DNA of 64,000 bases from Verticillium longisporum. Its lineage: Eukaryota; Ascomycota; Sordariomycetes; Glomerellales; Plectosphaerellaceae. Below, in pieces: positions 33,601-44,545 of the stretch. The stretch lies in the NCBI GenBank assembly GCA_019188255.1, contig JAETXT010000001.1, positions 8,246,001 to 8,310,000 of the forward strand. Direction: 5' to 3'. Position 1 is the first letter of the stretch, and every line of letters begins with the position of its first letter. A model generated the notes under the pieces. That model was not told the DNA's origin. It worked only from the letters and a program-made list of their open reading frames with translations, and made no database searches. Both the position numbers and the translations under genes were made by a program.

Positions 33601-35050
33601 TCGCTTGGAAGATCGCCATCGTTTGTCTCGCCACCATCCCCCTCCTCCTCGGCGCCGGCATCATGCAGCTGCGCATGCTGGCTCGCTATGAAGAACGCCA
33701 GGCTGGCGCCTTTGCGGACGCGACGGCCGTTGCCGTCGAGGCTGTCCATTCGATCCGCACCATCGCGGCGCTGTCGCTCGAGGGTGAGATCATGGGCTCC
33801 TACACGCGCCTGCTCCGTGGACCGCAAAAGATGATCTTCCGCTCGTCGGCTTCGACCAACATCTGGCTCGCCATGCAGCACAGCATGGGCACGCTCATCT
33901 ACTGTCTCTCGTACTGGTGGGGCTCCCAGCTCATCATGCGCGGCGAGTACAACCAGACGCAGTTCTTCATCATCCTCATCGCCATGCTCGTCAGCGCGCA
34001 GCTCTGGGGCACCATGTTCTCGCTGGCGCCCGAGTTCTCGAGGGCCCGCCTCGCTGTTTCGCGCATCCTGAACGTCATCAACCTCGGATCGGGCCGCGAT
34101 CTCAGCATGGCCAAGCTCAAGACGTCGCAGACGGCGCGTGAGAGCAAGACCGGCGGCGACAAGAGCGCCCCAAGCAGCGATGGTGCTGACGCCGAGGCCG
34201 CCAACCAAGTGCAGCTGAAGCAGCCTTTCAAGGGCGAGAGCCGTGGTGCCAAGGTCACGTTTAACAACGTCGGTTTCACATACCCAAACCGTCCTGACGT
34301 GCCTGTTCTCGATGGTGTCTCCTTCACTCTGCAGCCTGGTCAATTCTGCGGTAAGCACAATCATTTCGTTGCCTTTCAAAACGAAGAACGTGTAACTGAC
34401 GCAATCTCCCCGCAGGCCTTGTCGGTCCCTCGGGTGCTGGTAAGAGTACTATCATGTCACTCGTCCAGCGACTCTACCACCCGACAACAGGCACCATTTC
34501 GCTCGACGGCCAGGACCTCAAGCCGCTGCCACCCTCGTTCCGCGAGTCCATCGCCCTGGTGCCACAGGACCCGACGCTCTTCGACGGCACTGTGCGCTTC
34601 AATGTCGGCCTAGGCGCCGCACCCGGCACCGAGGCCACGGATGCCGAGATTGAGGAGGCGTGCCGTCTTGCCAATATCCACGACACAATCATGGCGCTGC
34701 CTGACGGCTACGACAGCGAGTGCGGCGCCTCGGCACAGAGGCTCTCGGGTGGTCAGAGGCAGCGTCTCGCCATTGCGCGCGCCCTCGTGCGCAAGCCGAG
34801 GCTGCTGCTGCTCGACGAGAGCACGAGCGCGCTCGACGCCGCGAGTGAGGCGGCGCTGCAGGAGGGCCTCGAGAGGGCGGCGAGGGGCACCGCAGTCCTG
34901 GCCATTACGCACAGGCTGCACACGGTGCAGAAGGCGGATGTCATCCTCATCGTCGAGGGCGGCAAGATTGTCGATCAGGGCCGCCACACGGAGCTCATGG
35001 AGAGGAGGGAGAGCTATCGCATCAACGCCATGCAGCAGATGCTGCAGTGA
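30675..35050 (+). CDS. B-type (MDR/TAP) full ABC transporter, two frameshifts
   Basis: Exons: 30675-30833, 30930-31856, 31910-34350, 34416-35050; introns 96, 53 and 65 bp. The layout is TMD1-NBD1-TMD2-NBD2, about 1387 aa once two bases are restored. NBD1 has Walker [10 protein letters not shown], signature LISGGQRQR, Walker [13 protein letters not shown] and H-loop [12 protein letters not shown]2 has [30 protein letters not shown] and AITHRLHTV. An acidic Lys/Glu-rich linker follows NBD1. One base is missing at about 31292 (before [10 protein letters not shown]) and one at about 32208 (after KSTIAS, before LISRLYDPG); both are in C-rich spots and all motifs beyond are intact. ATP-driven export at the plasma or vacuolar membrane is the family role. 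Two iron-regulator motifs upstream suggest a siderophore-related transporter like Aspergillus AbcB/SitT; this is inference. Confidence 0.88.
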
Positions 35051-35650
35051 GGAGATTCAAGGTGCGGGATTTGTACTTGTTCGAGAGAAGATAGATCTGG
35101 CTTTTATGCCTTCATAATAGAGAGCGTTCATACTTTGCTTGGAAGGGCTGAATTGATTGTCCTGGTGTCAGACGGGCATTCTTCTGTCGCCGTCAAGGCG
35201 TTACGACAGCGCTCAGCTACGATACACAAACGAAGGGGTTTTTCTATGAGTGGTGCAGCCGCCAACTACGTTTGAGGCTGTCCTGTGCGAAGCGTTGGCC
35301 AGATGCTTGGTTGATGCAATGCCTAACAGCCATGGGCAAAAACTAATGACAACAAGCTGAATAAGGCAAGACATAGGCACGATCAAAATTCAGCGCAATA
35401 GTTTCTGTTTTCGAACCAGACTATCAAGGAGAACACCCGATACACGTTACCTCGGCCGATCCGCCGTCGCCGCCCACCACAGGAGGGCCCTCAGCAACCT
35501 TCCTACGCGGGTGACGGCGAAAACCGCCAACTCCAACTGAGCCGTCAACTCAACAACCTCGATCATCCTCCACTAAAGCAGAGACCATTTGGTGACGGCC
35601 GTAAAGCTTTGGCGCCAGTGATCCCGATGATGGCTAGGGCTGCGGGTGGC
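35051..35650. other. Convergent intergenic gap
   Basis: About 600 bp between the 3' ends of the ABC transporter and the pectate lyase gene. No gene or RNA recognised. Confidence 0.5.
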
Positions 35651-36943
35651 CTAAGCCACAACACCAGTGCCGGCACGGGCCTTGACGAGGGCGCAGACGC
35701 ACGAGGCCGGGTCAAGACTGTTGAATGTTAGTAGAATTCTTCACTGTGCTCACGGTGATCCTTTGAGACTTACGTGTAGCTGTAAGGGGGCGAGTAAGAG
35801 CCCGTTTGGGTAATGTCAATGGGGCTGTTGGTGAAGAGGTTGTTTCTCTGGACGGCGAAGCCGGGCTCGTCGCTGTCGAGGTTCGTGACGATGGCCTGGT
35901 TCGTGTTGATGAAGACGGTGTTCTCGACGAGGACCTGGGCGCCCATGCGCGAGTTGACGCCGGACGTGGGGTTGTTCTCGTAGCACGAGCTGTAGATGTG
36001 GCCGGTGCCGAAGCGGATCGAGGGCAGGCGGGAGTTGACATTGTAAAAGTGGTTGTGGTGGTAGGTGACGCGCAGCTTGCCGCGGTCCTCGGAGGCGTTG
36101 TTGTCGGAGTGACCGACGAGGGAGCCCTTCCAGTGGTCGTGGAACTTGTTCCAGCTGATGGTGATCTCATCCGAGGCGTGCGGTGCGTCAAGGAGGCCGT
36201 CAAAGTAGTCCTTGTCGCCAACGATGCCATCGCTACGGAAGTCGCAGTGGTCAACCCATACGCGGGTTGCCTGGTCGAGAGACACAATGTCGCCACCAGG
36301 GATGGGGTTGTGGAAGACAAGGTTACGGATGATGACGTTGCCCGTGCGGCGGACACGGAAGCCGCCGTCACGGAGACCAGAGGAAGCACCGACACCGATG
36401 ACACTCGTACCAGCCAGAAGGTCCATGCGGCCGCAGCCCGAAAGGATGCCGGAGATGCGGATGACGCCAGCGTTAGCAATGGCTGTCTTGAGGGCCGCAC
36501 AAGAAGTGACAGTCACGCCGCTGCCGCTGCCACCACCCGTGGTGCCAGCACCGTAGCCGACGAGCTGGTCAATGGGAGCTGGTCCGCACGAGTTGCCACC
36601 GCTTGAAGGAGGAGGCGAGCTGGGAGGGGGTGTGCTCGGAGGAGGAGTACTCGGAGGAGGAGTGCTTGGCGGTGGAGTGCTCGGGGGAGGGCTGCTCGGG
36701 GGAGGGCTGCTCGAGCTTGGGAGACACTGTGAGTACCACTGGTTAGACACCACACAGGTCCATCCTGTAGTCCATGTCAGCCTCAATAGTTTCAACAGCC
36801 CAAAGTTTCTGAATATCAGGTGCACAAACCAGAGGTGCAAGTCGTCGGGCCGGTGTGGCCCTGTCCACCGCATTGGCCATAGGGCTGCTGTTGAGCAGAG
36901 GCCAGACCCAAAAGGCCAGAAGGGCCAGGTTCTTCAGCTCCAT
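35651..36943 (-). CDS. PL1 pectate lyase with N-terminal CBM1, one frameshift
   Basis: Exons: 36943-36830, 36764-35774, 35717-35651; introns 65 bp (GTTTGT..CAG) and 56 bp (GTAAGT..CAG). With one G restored near 36896 the total is 391 codons. The signal peptide (MELKNLALLAFWVW) leads to a type 1 carbohydrate-binding module split by intron 1 (YGQCGGQGHTGPTTC, then GWTCVVSNQWYSQC). A Pro/Ser/Thr linker of PPPST repeats and the PL1 parallel beta-helix follow: RVWVDHCDF, HDHWKGSLVGHSDNN, VTYHHNHFYN, NSRLPSIRFGTGHIY. The enzyme would cleave pectate by beta-elimination outside the cell, held on cellulose by the CBM1. The single-base loss separates the signal peptide from the CBM1. AA9 lies 3 kb away, consistent with a plant-wall-degrading repertoire. 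Confidence 0.85.
36607..36718. repeat. Coding minisatellite of the pectate lyase Pro-rich linker
   Basis: Fifteen-base units (variants of GGAGGAGTGCTCGGA) that encode PPPST/PPPSS on the minus strand, about seven copies. Linkers of this kind between CBM1 and catalytic domains are often O-glycosylated and vary in copy number. Confidence 0.8.
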
Positions 36944-39816
36944 TGCAAGGGTTGTGAAAGTTTGGGACGATGGGAGAGATCGGGCTCGGGTGTCGGGTCG
37001 ATCACGATTGCACATCCTATGTGGGAAAACAATGTCGAGGTAAAGATCTACAGAAGAGGACTTCAACCCCATGGGCAGACACGGACTTTATGTCCTTCCT
37101 TGAGCTTGACCCTCCTGTCAATTTTTCTCCCAGGCCACAGTGAATGCTGCGGATAATCTGATTGAGCGAGTTGTCCCATTCATCTATTTCTCATCGGATT
37201 TCCCACCACTCAAGACACCTCGGATCGTGATACTCCTTTGCCACTTTCTTCATTTTAATTTCAGGACTCGCAGATATTTCAGTCAAATGTCTCCAGCAAC
37301 CCCTCAAAGAGGCAGTGCTGGAGTTTGTGGGTGTCTTGACCTACCACCGTTCAACAGCTCCGCATCCCGTCCAACACTACCTTCTTGGCATGTTCGGAAA
37401 ACCTGGGGTTGCAAGCCAAAAGTTAAACGCGTGGAGAAACCTGCAATATGTTCGGGAGTTGTATCGGAGTTCCTCCCAATGCCGCCAATAGCCCCCTGCG
37501 GCTAGTCCGCAACGGCCTCGTGGGACTGTCTCCGTGTCCCGATCGGGGCCCGCAAACAAGTGCTGTTCACAGGGGAACTGCCCCGTCAAGTTACCCTCAT
37601 CTCGGTTCTCGTCACGCCCTTAAGCCAGATTTGCTTCAGATTGAGTAGTGTAGCGCCTTCTGCCAATACCAAGACCCCAAATCGACCGCTGAGCTCCAAA
37701 TGGGGGACGACGCCAAGAAGCGTTAAATAGTCGTTCCCCTCGGTCTTCTCTGACAAATATGTTGGTTCTTGCCTGCAAATGCCTCCCCGACTGCTGGCTT
37801 CACAAGGGACCCAGTCAGTCCACGTCGAGCTGTCAGGATTATCTGGTTTGGATCTCGTGTTTGTCCATCGCTGATGGTGGGCGCAAGCCATGCTACACAA
37901 ACCAGGTCTTCCTATGCAAACCATATTAGCTTTGGTTCGCCAGTGTTGCAAGGCGCCGAAAATGGCAACTCAGCACGGCAGGCAAGGCATCACAGGGTCG
38001 CATTTTAGTAGGTTCTCTCCCACAGATGCTCTCAGTTTGGTTCTCGATGACCTCAGCTGCAGGCGTCATTGGCGGAAATGTCTTCGACCAGCTCCGGGCA
38101 CGCCACCAAAGGAGGCGACAACACTGGCATCTTCAGAAGCAGCAATCATTTGAAAGGTTTGACGTCAACAATCATTTGCAAGATTCGGAATAGAACGAAC
38201 CCTGATAGAACGGGAATTCTCACAGCACGCAAAGGTTTCGACAGCTGTACGCGCAGTCACCATGTTGATGGGACCGATTTGGTCCTGTCGGGCCGGTCAT
38301 TTCTGGGTTCGACATTCTCTCTGCTCGACCTCTTGTTTTGTTTTTCATTGGTCGGTTTCGCTGGCGAAAATGACCTGATGACGCCTTTCGCAGGTGAGGA
38401 GGCCAGCCCAGGAGAAAGTCTATCTGAGATGTGTTTACGCTGTAACAAAAGCAGGAGTATGGCATAGGTTGCCTTGTTCAGCGTTACCTTTTCTATAGGA
38501 AGCCAGATTGTCTTGCCAAAATCCAGTCATCCTATTCTTCTGTATACTAACAAGTTCAACGTCATTCTTCTTCGCACTACCCTGTACCTTGGCACTCACG
38601 GGATTGAACTGGCAATGCAGCATGGCCAGACTCGTGCTTTACCACGCATCGACCAATACAGAGACCAAAGGCACACGATGATTGCTTCTAGTTACACGTC
38701 TATGGATGAAAGAGCATTGCCACAGCTACTGCTCCGTTCTACATTCAAGCTTCTTGAGCCATCTCTTTTGTCAATGCATCTGACTTTGAGGACTGACGTA
38801 CGTGCCAATGAGATAACCAGGCAACAAAGAAGCAGACGACCGCTGCTACAAGTAAAAGCGGAGCTACGTGTGCTATCTAAGGTACCTGAGTGGAAGGATG
38901 ATCACAATGCCGTGCTGCTCTAAGATCTAACGGCAGGGCCTAGATCTGACTAGGTATGCCGCCCAAATAACAAGTCAAAGTGCCCAACCGAAATTGAAAG
39001 TACTTATCACCTCCAGCTCAAGTGCTGAAACGGGCTGGATCAAAATCGTTCCCTTAACCTCATTGTCAGCTCGGAGCAAAGCGTATACAGATAGACATTG
39101 CCCAGAATGCACTGGCATTCTGACACAACCTGAGCACCTCTCTCTCACTGACTCAAAGGTCGACCAACGACGGCAGGCAACTTGATTGCCTGAAGCTCCT
39201 GTCCTTCCAATCACGGCTCGAAACACTCTCCTGGACATGTACCCTTCCCAAGCAGGATTCACAAAAACGCACCCGAAATTCCTGTAGAAGCCTCAGTTTT
39301 TCAGTAGTTGCAGCCCCGCGCCCCTCATCGGCTGCCGCATCGGACCCTCACGTCTCGTAATCTCGGTTGCCCGTCTCGGCGAGCCGGCAGCATACCCGCG
39401 CCGCCATTGGCACCCTGCCGACCATGCCGCCGATCAATCCCACATCGGGGCTGGGTCATCGGATGGCGAACCCCACTGATGGGTATTGCATACGGCTCCA
39501 TTCGGTGCGCCGCGTGCTTTCCATGACGACAGCCGGGGGGCTTGCCGCGCAGCGGAGACTCCGGACGGCTCCTTTTGGTAGCGAAACGCGGAGGTGGGGC
39601 CGTTGGATGCGACGAGGCGGCTTGGCGGCGCGGCGCGGCGCGGCTGCTTGTCTGAGCCGACGGGTTCGCGGCCTCGCAGAGTACGGGATGCTGGGTACCG
39701 GTTCGGGTGGTGTAAAGACGCCGAGGGCGCTGACCACTTTTTTTCGACCATTATAGCAGACCATGGCTTTGAGGCGAGATTTCTATGGATATACCAAGCT
39801 TCGAAAGAAGTCAGAG
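36944..39816. other. Long intergenic region, no gene recognised
   Basis: About 2.9 kb between the divergent pectate lyase and AA9 genes; it must hold both promoters. It contains an AGGTACCTGAG palindromic core near 38880 and a very GC-rich tract at 39300-39720. No supported coding region. Confidence 0.45.
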
Positions 39817-40853
39817 ATGCTGAAGCTCACAAAAGCACTCGAAGTCCCCGGACTCGCGACCTTGGCTGCGGCCACGGCTATGTTGATACCGCCAGTATCG
39901 GAGGCGTGGCCTACGAGGTACTATTACCTGTGACGCCCTCTGAGCCTGAATGCTGACTCCTCGTCGAATAGTTCTATCAGGTGAGTCACGTTCCAGGTAC
40001 GTCTCCGAACTCGAGCTGACAAGTACTGGAAAAGCTGTACCAAGACCCCTACATGAACCCTGCGGTACGTAGAGAACTGCCGTGCTATTGTGTTGATATG
40101 AGCCCACTCTTTTGTGGCAGCCCGACTGCGTGTCACGACCGGTTGCCGGCGATGGTCCTATCGAGGATGTCAACTCGACCGATCTGCAATGCGGAGGCTG
40201 GTCGGCAGGCGGGGTAGTCGGATCGGCACCGGCCAAGCTGCATGCCGCAGCAGAGGCCGGATCAACGGTCAAGCTGCGGTGGACGATATGGCCAGACTCA
40301 CACGTGGGACCCATGATCACCTACTTGGCGCGTTGCCCTGGTATAGGCTGTCGGGACTGGGAGACGGCAGAAGAGTGAGTTCTTACGGTGTCGAGCTTCT
40401 CTGACGAAGCAAAATTTGGCTGACAAGAAGGCTAGGGCCGTCTTTTTCAAGATCCAGGAAGAGGGCCGCCAGAGCAGCACGTCAAACAAGTGGGGGTCGA
40501 CGCCGCTCATGACTGAGGGTTATGAATACGAGTACACGATCCCAGCCTGCCTACAGCCTGGATACTACCTTGTTCGCCATGAGACGATTGCGCTGCATGC
40601 GGCGTTTGCGTACCCAGGCGTCCAGTTCTACCCGAACTGCCACCAGCTCAAGATCACTGGCTTGGGCACCGCTGTCCCGACGGATCTTGTGAGCTTCCCC
40701 GGTGGTTATGCGTCTGATGACCCAGGAGTAACTTTTAATGCCTATTTGCGTGAGTGTACGCTGCCATTATCCCCCCTGGCTAGCTGTGGTCTGACATGAT
40801 TTGTGCAGCGGGCGAATACACGGTTTCTGGCCCAGCCGTCTTCACTTGTTGAT
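39817..40853 (+). CDS. AA9 lytic polysaccharide monooxygenase, micro-exon, one frameshift
   Basis: Six exons: 39817-39917, 39972-39980, 40035-40064, 40121-40374, 40436-40749, 40810-40853; introns 54, 54, 56, 61 and 60 bp. Restoring one C near 39871 gives 251 codons. The signal peptide (MLKLTKALEVPGLATLAAA) precedes the mature N-terminal His1 (HGYVDTASIGGVAYE). Exon 2 is only nine bases (Phe-Tyr-Gln) and exon 3 thirty (LYQDPYMNPA). The second brace His is in PDSHVGPM, with RHETIALHAAF, GVQFYPNCHQLKI, and the C-terminal GPAVFTC with its paired Cys. Family role: copper-dependent oxidative cleavage of cellulose outside the cell. The frame break lies exactly between signal peptide and His1 (GCGGCC-ACGGC), so the protein as read would be lost. 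Confidence 0.87.
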
Positions 40854-42519
40854 CACCTGGGCAGCGATAGTGAAGGAATCAGATGACGCGGCAAGGGTAG
40901 CGGAGGCAGGCTGCGAGAACTGGGGGGCAGCGTCAAACCCGAGCTCTTGCATCAACGTCGCGCGTACCATGGAGCCTGCGACGAGCTTGAAGGACCAAAT
41001 GTGTGCTGAGCAGGTCGCTTGTTGTGCTGAGCAGGTCAACAAGCGACCTGCTCAACTACCCACCCTCTGCGCTAGTCTGAGGATTTTTTTTCAATGCCGC
41101 GATGCCGACGACCCCTTTCTAGGATGCGTGTGATCGACGTCATGGCATCACCGAAGGTTCTCATGGCAAATGAGGCTCATGTCGGCACAGACTCGACTGC
41201 GCCGCTAGAAAGACAGAGTTCAGCCATTCACAGCAAGAGGGGGCCCATAAAGATTATGCGCCAGACGCCGTTTACCGAGTCCGGAGGGTTGTCAGCCGGC
41301 CCGCGAGCTGTCAGTCGGTGGAGGTGTGAGTTGTAGTGATACGGGGCGGCCTGGCACTATTGTGTCGGTATCGGTAGCGAAAAATAGCAGCGAAAACTGA
41401 TACGAGGACGCTCAAGCAGGGTCAAAAGGCGGCGTTTGGATGGGCTGAGGAGGAGGTGGGATTGAACTTTGAAGAAACGAAATGAGATAAGGGTGACTTT
41501 GAGCCAGAAAATTGATGAAACGGTATCATGATGAGGGTTCGAGGGGTCGAGATGAGAAAGGGATGAAAAGGGAGTACAAGTGATACTCGTGTGCAAGGGA
41601 GACGAAGAAAAGGTCGACAGGCGAGGTGACTTCGGGCAAAGTCAAAAAATAGCGGGTGCCTGGTGTGGACTGCCCTGTGAGGCAGCAGTGCCCCGTGAGG
41701 CAGCATTCTGCAGGGGCAAGAGGGGCAAGAGGGGGCAGGCGGGCCCTGCATATGGAAGAAGCCGCCGCCAGATGGTCCTGCTACTTGTACTGTACATAGT
41801 AGGTCCCTCTAAGGTGCTTTCCACTGCTTCGTCTTCCGAGGCGCAGGCGCAAGCGCAGGCAGCAAGAGCGCCTCGACAAAGGCCGACACTCCCTGCTTCA
41901 GACCCGACGTCGTACCCTCCGATTCGCCAGGTACGACCAGCACAGTCGAACCTTCCCCTGGATTTCTCTTCACCTGGGTAACATCGCCCCCACCTCCCCC
42001 CCCGACTGCCCGGTGACCCTCTTGTCTGTCAAACCCCCCCTGCGCCCTCTGCACTTCTTCTTACACCTCACAACAAACAACCATCAGAACCTTGAGCCCG
42101 ACAACAAGTCATCTCTTCCATCCGTTTTTCCCCCGACAATAAGCAACAAAGAAGTGGCAACATCCTTGTTTCGACCTCAGAGCACATCAGTCATTGGCCA
42201 TCAACCATCAGACGCAGCATCTCGGCTCCCGGCACAGAGGCCTGCCCTCTCTCGTATCCCCCCATCCACCCTGGCCTTGGCCCGCTGTCCACGTCCACAG
42301 TTCATGCTTTAAGCTCACCATGGAATATCACGGTCACCATGACAGTAGGACGGGTTGCGGCATTCAAAAGGGGCGCGCTGCCGAACACTTTTGGGCATTT
42401 CCTTCTGCCTCTTCATAGCACCAGTCACTCTTTCAGACCACTACCGTCTCTCATCTCGACTTTTAGTCACCGACGCTCGTTCCAACCACCATACACAACC
42501 AGCCTCCCCACCAGTCAAG
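40854..42519. other. Intergenic region, no gene recognised
   Basis: About 1.7 kb after AA9. It contains a strong hairpin at 41007-41054 and a pyrimidine-rich 5' leader before the triple-repeat GPI protein (42000-42519). No coding region is supported. Confidence 0.5.
41007..41054. repeat. Inverted repeat, 18-bp perfect arms, 12-nt loop
   Basis: The arm TGAGCAGGTCGCTTGTTG (41007-41024) is perfectly repeated in reverse complement at 41037-41054. The loop contains a second copy of GCTGAGCAGGT, so direct and inverted repetition overlap. It lies about 150 bp past the AA9 stop and could act in 3'-end formation or be a repeat remnant. Confidence 0.8.
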
Positions 42520-43395
42520 ATGCGTGGTTTCTACATGGGACTCGGCGCTATCGCCCTCCAGGTCGCTGCCGCCTCTGCTCACAGGTACGGTGACCAGCAC
42601 TCCAACACCACCATGATCGGCTCCCTGGGACCCGTCTCGAGCTCTATCGAGATGACGACCCAGACCATCTACGCCACCAACGTCCGCACCATTACCTCGT
42701 GCAAGCCCGAGGTCACCAACTGCCCTGCCGGTGGCCACTACGTTGTAACTGAGACCATCGCCATCTCAACGACCGTCTGCCCCGTGTCCGAGGCCGACAA
42801 GACCAAGCCTACCCCCACCCATACCCCTACCCCCACTCAGTGGACGACCTCGACTGTCTACCAGACCAACGTTCGCACCGTCACCTCGTGCCCTCCCGAG
42901 GTCACCAACTGCCCCGTCGGCGGTCACCATGTCATCACCGAGACGGTCGCCATCTCGACCACCGTGTGCCCCGTCACTGATGACGATGTCAAGCCCACCC
43001 CTACCCCTCACCCAACTGCGTGGACGACCTCGACCGTGTACACGACCAACGTTCGCACCATCACCTCGTGCCCTCCCAACGTCCACACCTGCCCCGGCGG
43101 TACCCACGTCACCACCGAGACCATTCCCCTCTCGACCACCGTGTGCCCCGTCGGCGAAGGAGAACCCCCTAAGACCATGGTCACGCAGCAGAACGCTGGC
43201 CATCCCGGTGGCCAGCCCGGCGGCCAGCAGCCTCCCAAGCCGTCTTCCAAGACCACGGTCGTCGGCACCGGCTCCTTCTTCCCTCCCACCCTTACCGGCA
43301 CCGCTCCTATCAGCGTCCCTACCGCTGCCGCCGGCCGTATTGGCTCCGGTATGGCCGGTGTTGCCGCCGGTGTCCTCCTCGCCGCCCTTCTCTAG
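42520..43395 (+). CDS. GPI-anchored cell-wall protein with three Cys repeats
   Basis: Intronless, 291 aa. Signal peptide at residues 1-20 (MRGFYMGLGAIALQVAAASA). Three tandem units of about 44 residues (about 46-89, 108-152, 168-211) share TNVRT(I/V)TSC, a TNCP/HTCP step, and ETIAISTTVCPV. Each has three cysteines at equivalent spacing. Thr/Pro-rich linkers (PTPTHTPTPTQ) join them. A Gly/Pro/Gln stretch and a C-terminal hydrophobic tail (GMAGVAAGVLLAALL) follow, as for GPI anchoring. Ser/Thr density suggests heavy O-mannosylation. The protein probably sits in the outer cell wall; adhesin or structural roles are plausible but unproven. Codons are strongly C-ending, suggesting high expression. 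Confidence 0.88.
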   Translation: MRGFYMGLGAIALQVAAASAHRYGDQHSNTTMIGSLGPVSSSIEMTTQTIYATNVRTITSCKPEVTNCPAGGHYVVTETIAISTTVCPVSEADKTKPTPTHTPTPTQWTTSTVYQTNVRTVTSCPPEVTNCPVGGHHVITETVAISTTVCPVTDDDVKPTPTPHPTAWTTSTVYTTNVRTITSCPPNVHTCPGGTHVTTETIPLSTTVCPVGEGEPPKTMVTQQNAGHPGGQPGGQQPPKPSSKTTVVGTGSFFPPTLTGTAPISVPTAAAGRIGSGMAGVAAGVLLAALL

Positions 43396-43551
43396 GCAGC
43401 TTGACGTCACAGCGTTCTTTTCGTTTCTCGTCATTTACTTGAGCCTCATGATAGATATGGCATGTCTGGGACAGCAGCATGGCCTCAAGCATAAAGGCCA
43501 AATTAGACAGGCTTTCGAGCTGGTAATACATACTGTACCCTCCACTTCGCC

Positions 43552-43641
43552 GTGCCTGTGAGAAACCCGTGCCTGTGAGCAACGCCGTGCCTGTGAGCAA
43601 CGCTGTGCCTGTGAGCAACGATGTGCATGTTCGAAACGCTG
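43552..43641. repeat. 18-bp minisatellite, five copies
   Basis: Unit GTGCCTGTGAGCAACGCY is repeated five times, with the first and last copies diverged. It lies about 160 bp past the triple-repeat GPI gene, so it may fall in that gene's 3' UTR. Confidence 0.85.
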
Positions 43642-44434
43642 TGTTGATGCCGACCCTTTGGACAGAGACCCTTTGCACAGACCCTTTGGACATCAAGACA
43701 AACATGTCTCACTGGAGCGAAGGCCAGATCGGGGCCGCACATTCCTCCCCTGCGAGTAAGCACCATGTAGCCTGGAACCGCGTATCGTGAACATTCCAGG
43801 ACTGCAAGATGTCAGATCGGAATGCTTGGTTGAACGCTAAAAAGTATGGGACCATCGTACAAGATCTCCCAAATGCTTATTCGACTAACTAATCGAGCGT
43901 TTTTCAATGTAAGAAAGAATTTGACTGAAAACCAACTGTCGCCATTGGGCCGCATCTTGGAATACAGGTCGCAACGCAACAGCGCCGCGTCCACCAGACT
44001 TCAATGCAGCGCCAAGATCCGCCGTTGCACTCTCGCCCCTCTGCCAGCCGCTTGTTTGTACGTCATCTCGTAGTGCCGGCAGATAAAAATACGAATTGCG
44101 CACCTAGTCCCACAGCAAAGCGCCAGATTGGTACGATCGCGTCTTGTTGTAGGTGTGGGACGCGAGAGAGAGACCGAGGGGGAAACTTCCCCGCGTCATG
44201 AGGTCGCGTCGCGATCCCCGCATTATCCCACTTCCTGGCAAGGTACAACCCCAGACGATCACGGACAGCTTGCGAAGAACGGGCAGTGATCATCGCCGCT
44301 GTCCTCATGCGCACCAATCTGCTTCCACCTGGGGCTCGGGAGACCGCCGACCCCAGAGGCATTGCCGTGGCACATCTGCACCGACAGGTCTGCTCGATCG
44401 CGACTCTCGGCCCGGATCCGGAAGCCACTCAGTT

Positions 44435-44443
44435 CTATAAAAA
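44435..44443 (+). promoter_or_regulatory. TATA box of the alpha-galactosidase gene
   Basis: CTATAAAAA lies 103 bp before the chosen GH27 start. Transcription beginning about 30 bp downstream would give a leader containing a (CAG)7 run at 44511-44531 and an out-of-frame ATG at 44479. Confidence 0.55.
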
Positions 44444-44545
44444 CGACGTTGAACATCGCAGTAGTCACGACCACGACCATGGACCACAGGCTCGTCTTTC
44501 AGACCGAGAGCAGCAGCAGCAGCAGCAGCAGCATCACACACGCAA

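Larger units (their letters stand above)
43396..44545. other. Intergenic region with minisatellite and GH27 promoter
   Basis: About 1.15 kb. It holds an 18-bp tandem repeat (43552-43641), short GACCCTTTG repeats after it, and toward the right the promoter of the alpha-galactosidase gene. Confidence 0.55.

Noticed and set aside
32097..34379. 760-codon open frame on the minus strand opposite the ABC transporter
   Set aside because: It is an antisense shadow of a highly conserved, GC-biased coding exon; it has no domain and low-complexity acidic runs.
43552..43641. CRISPR-like array from regular 18-bp spacing
   Set aside because: Head-to-tail repeat without spacers in a fungal genome; it is a minisatellite.
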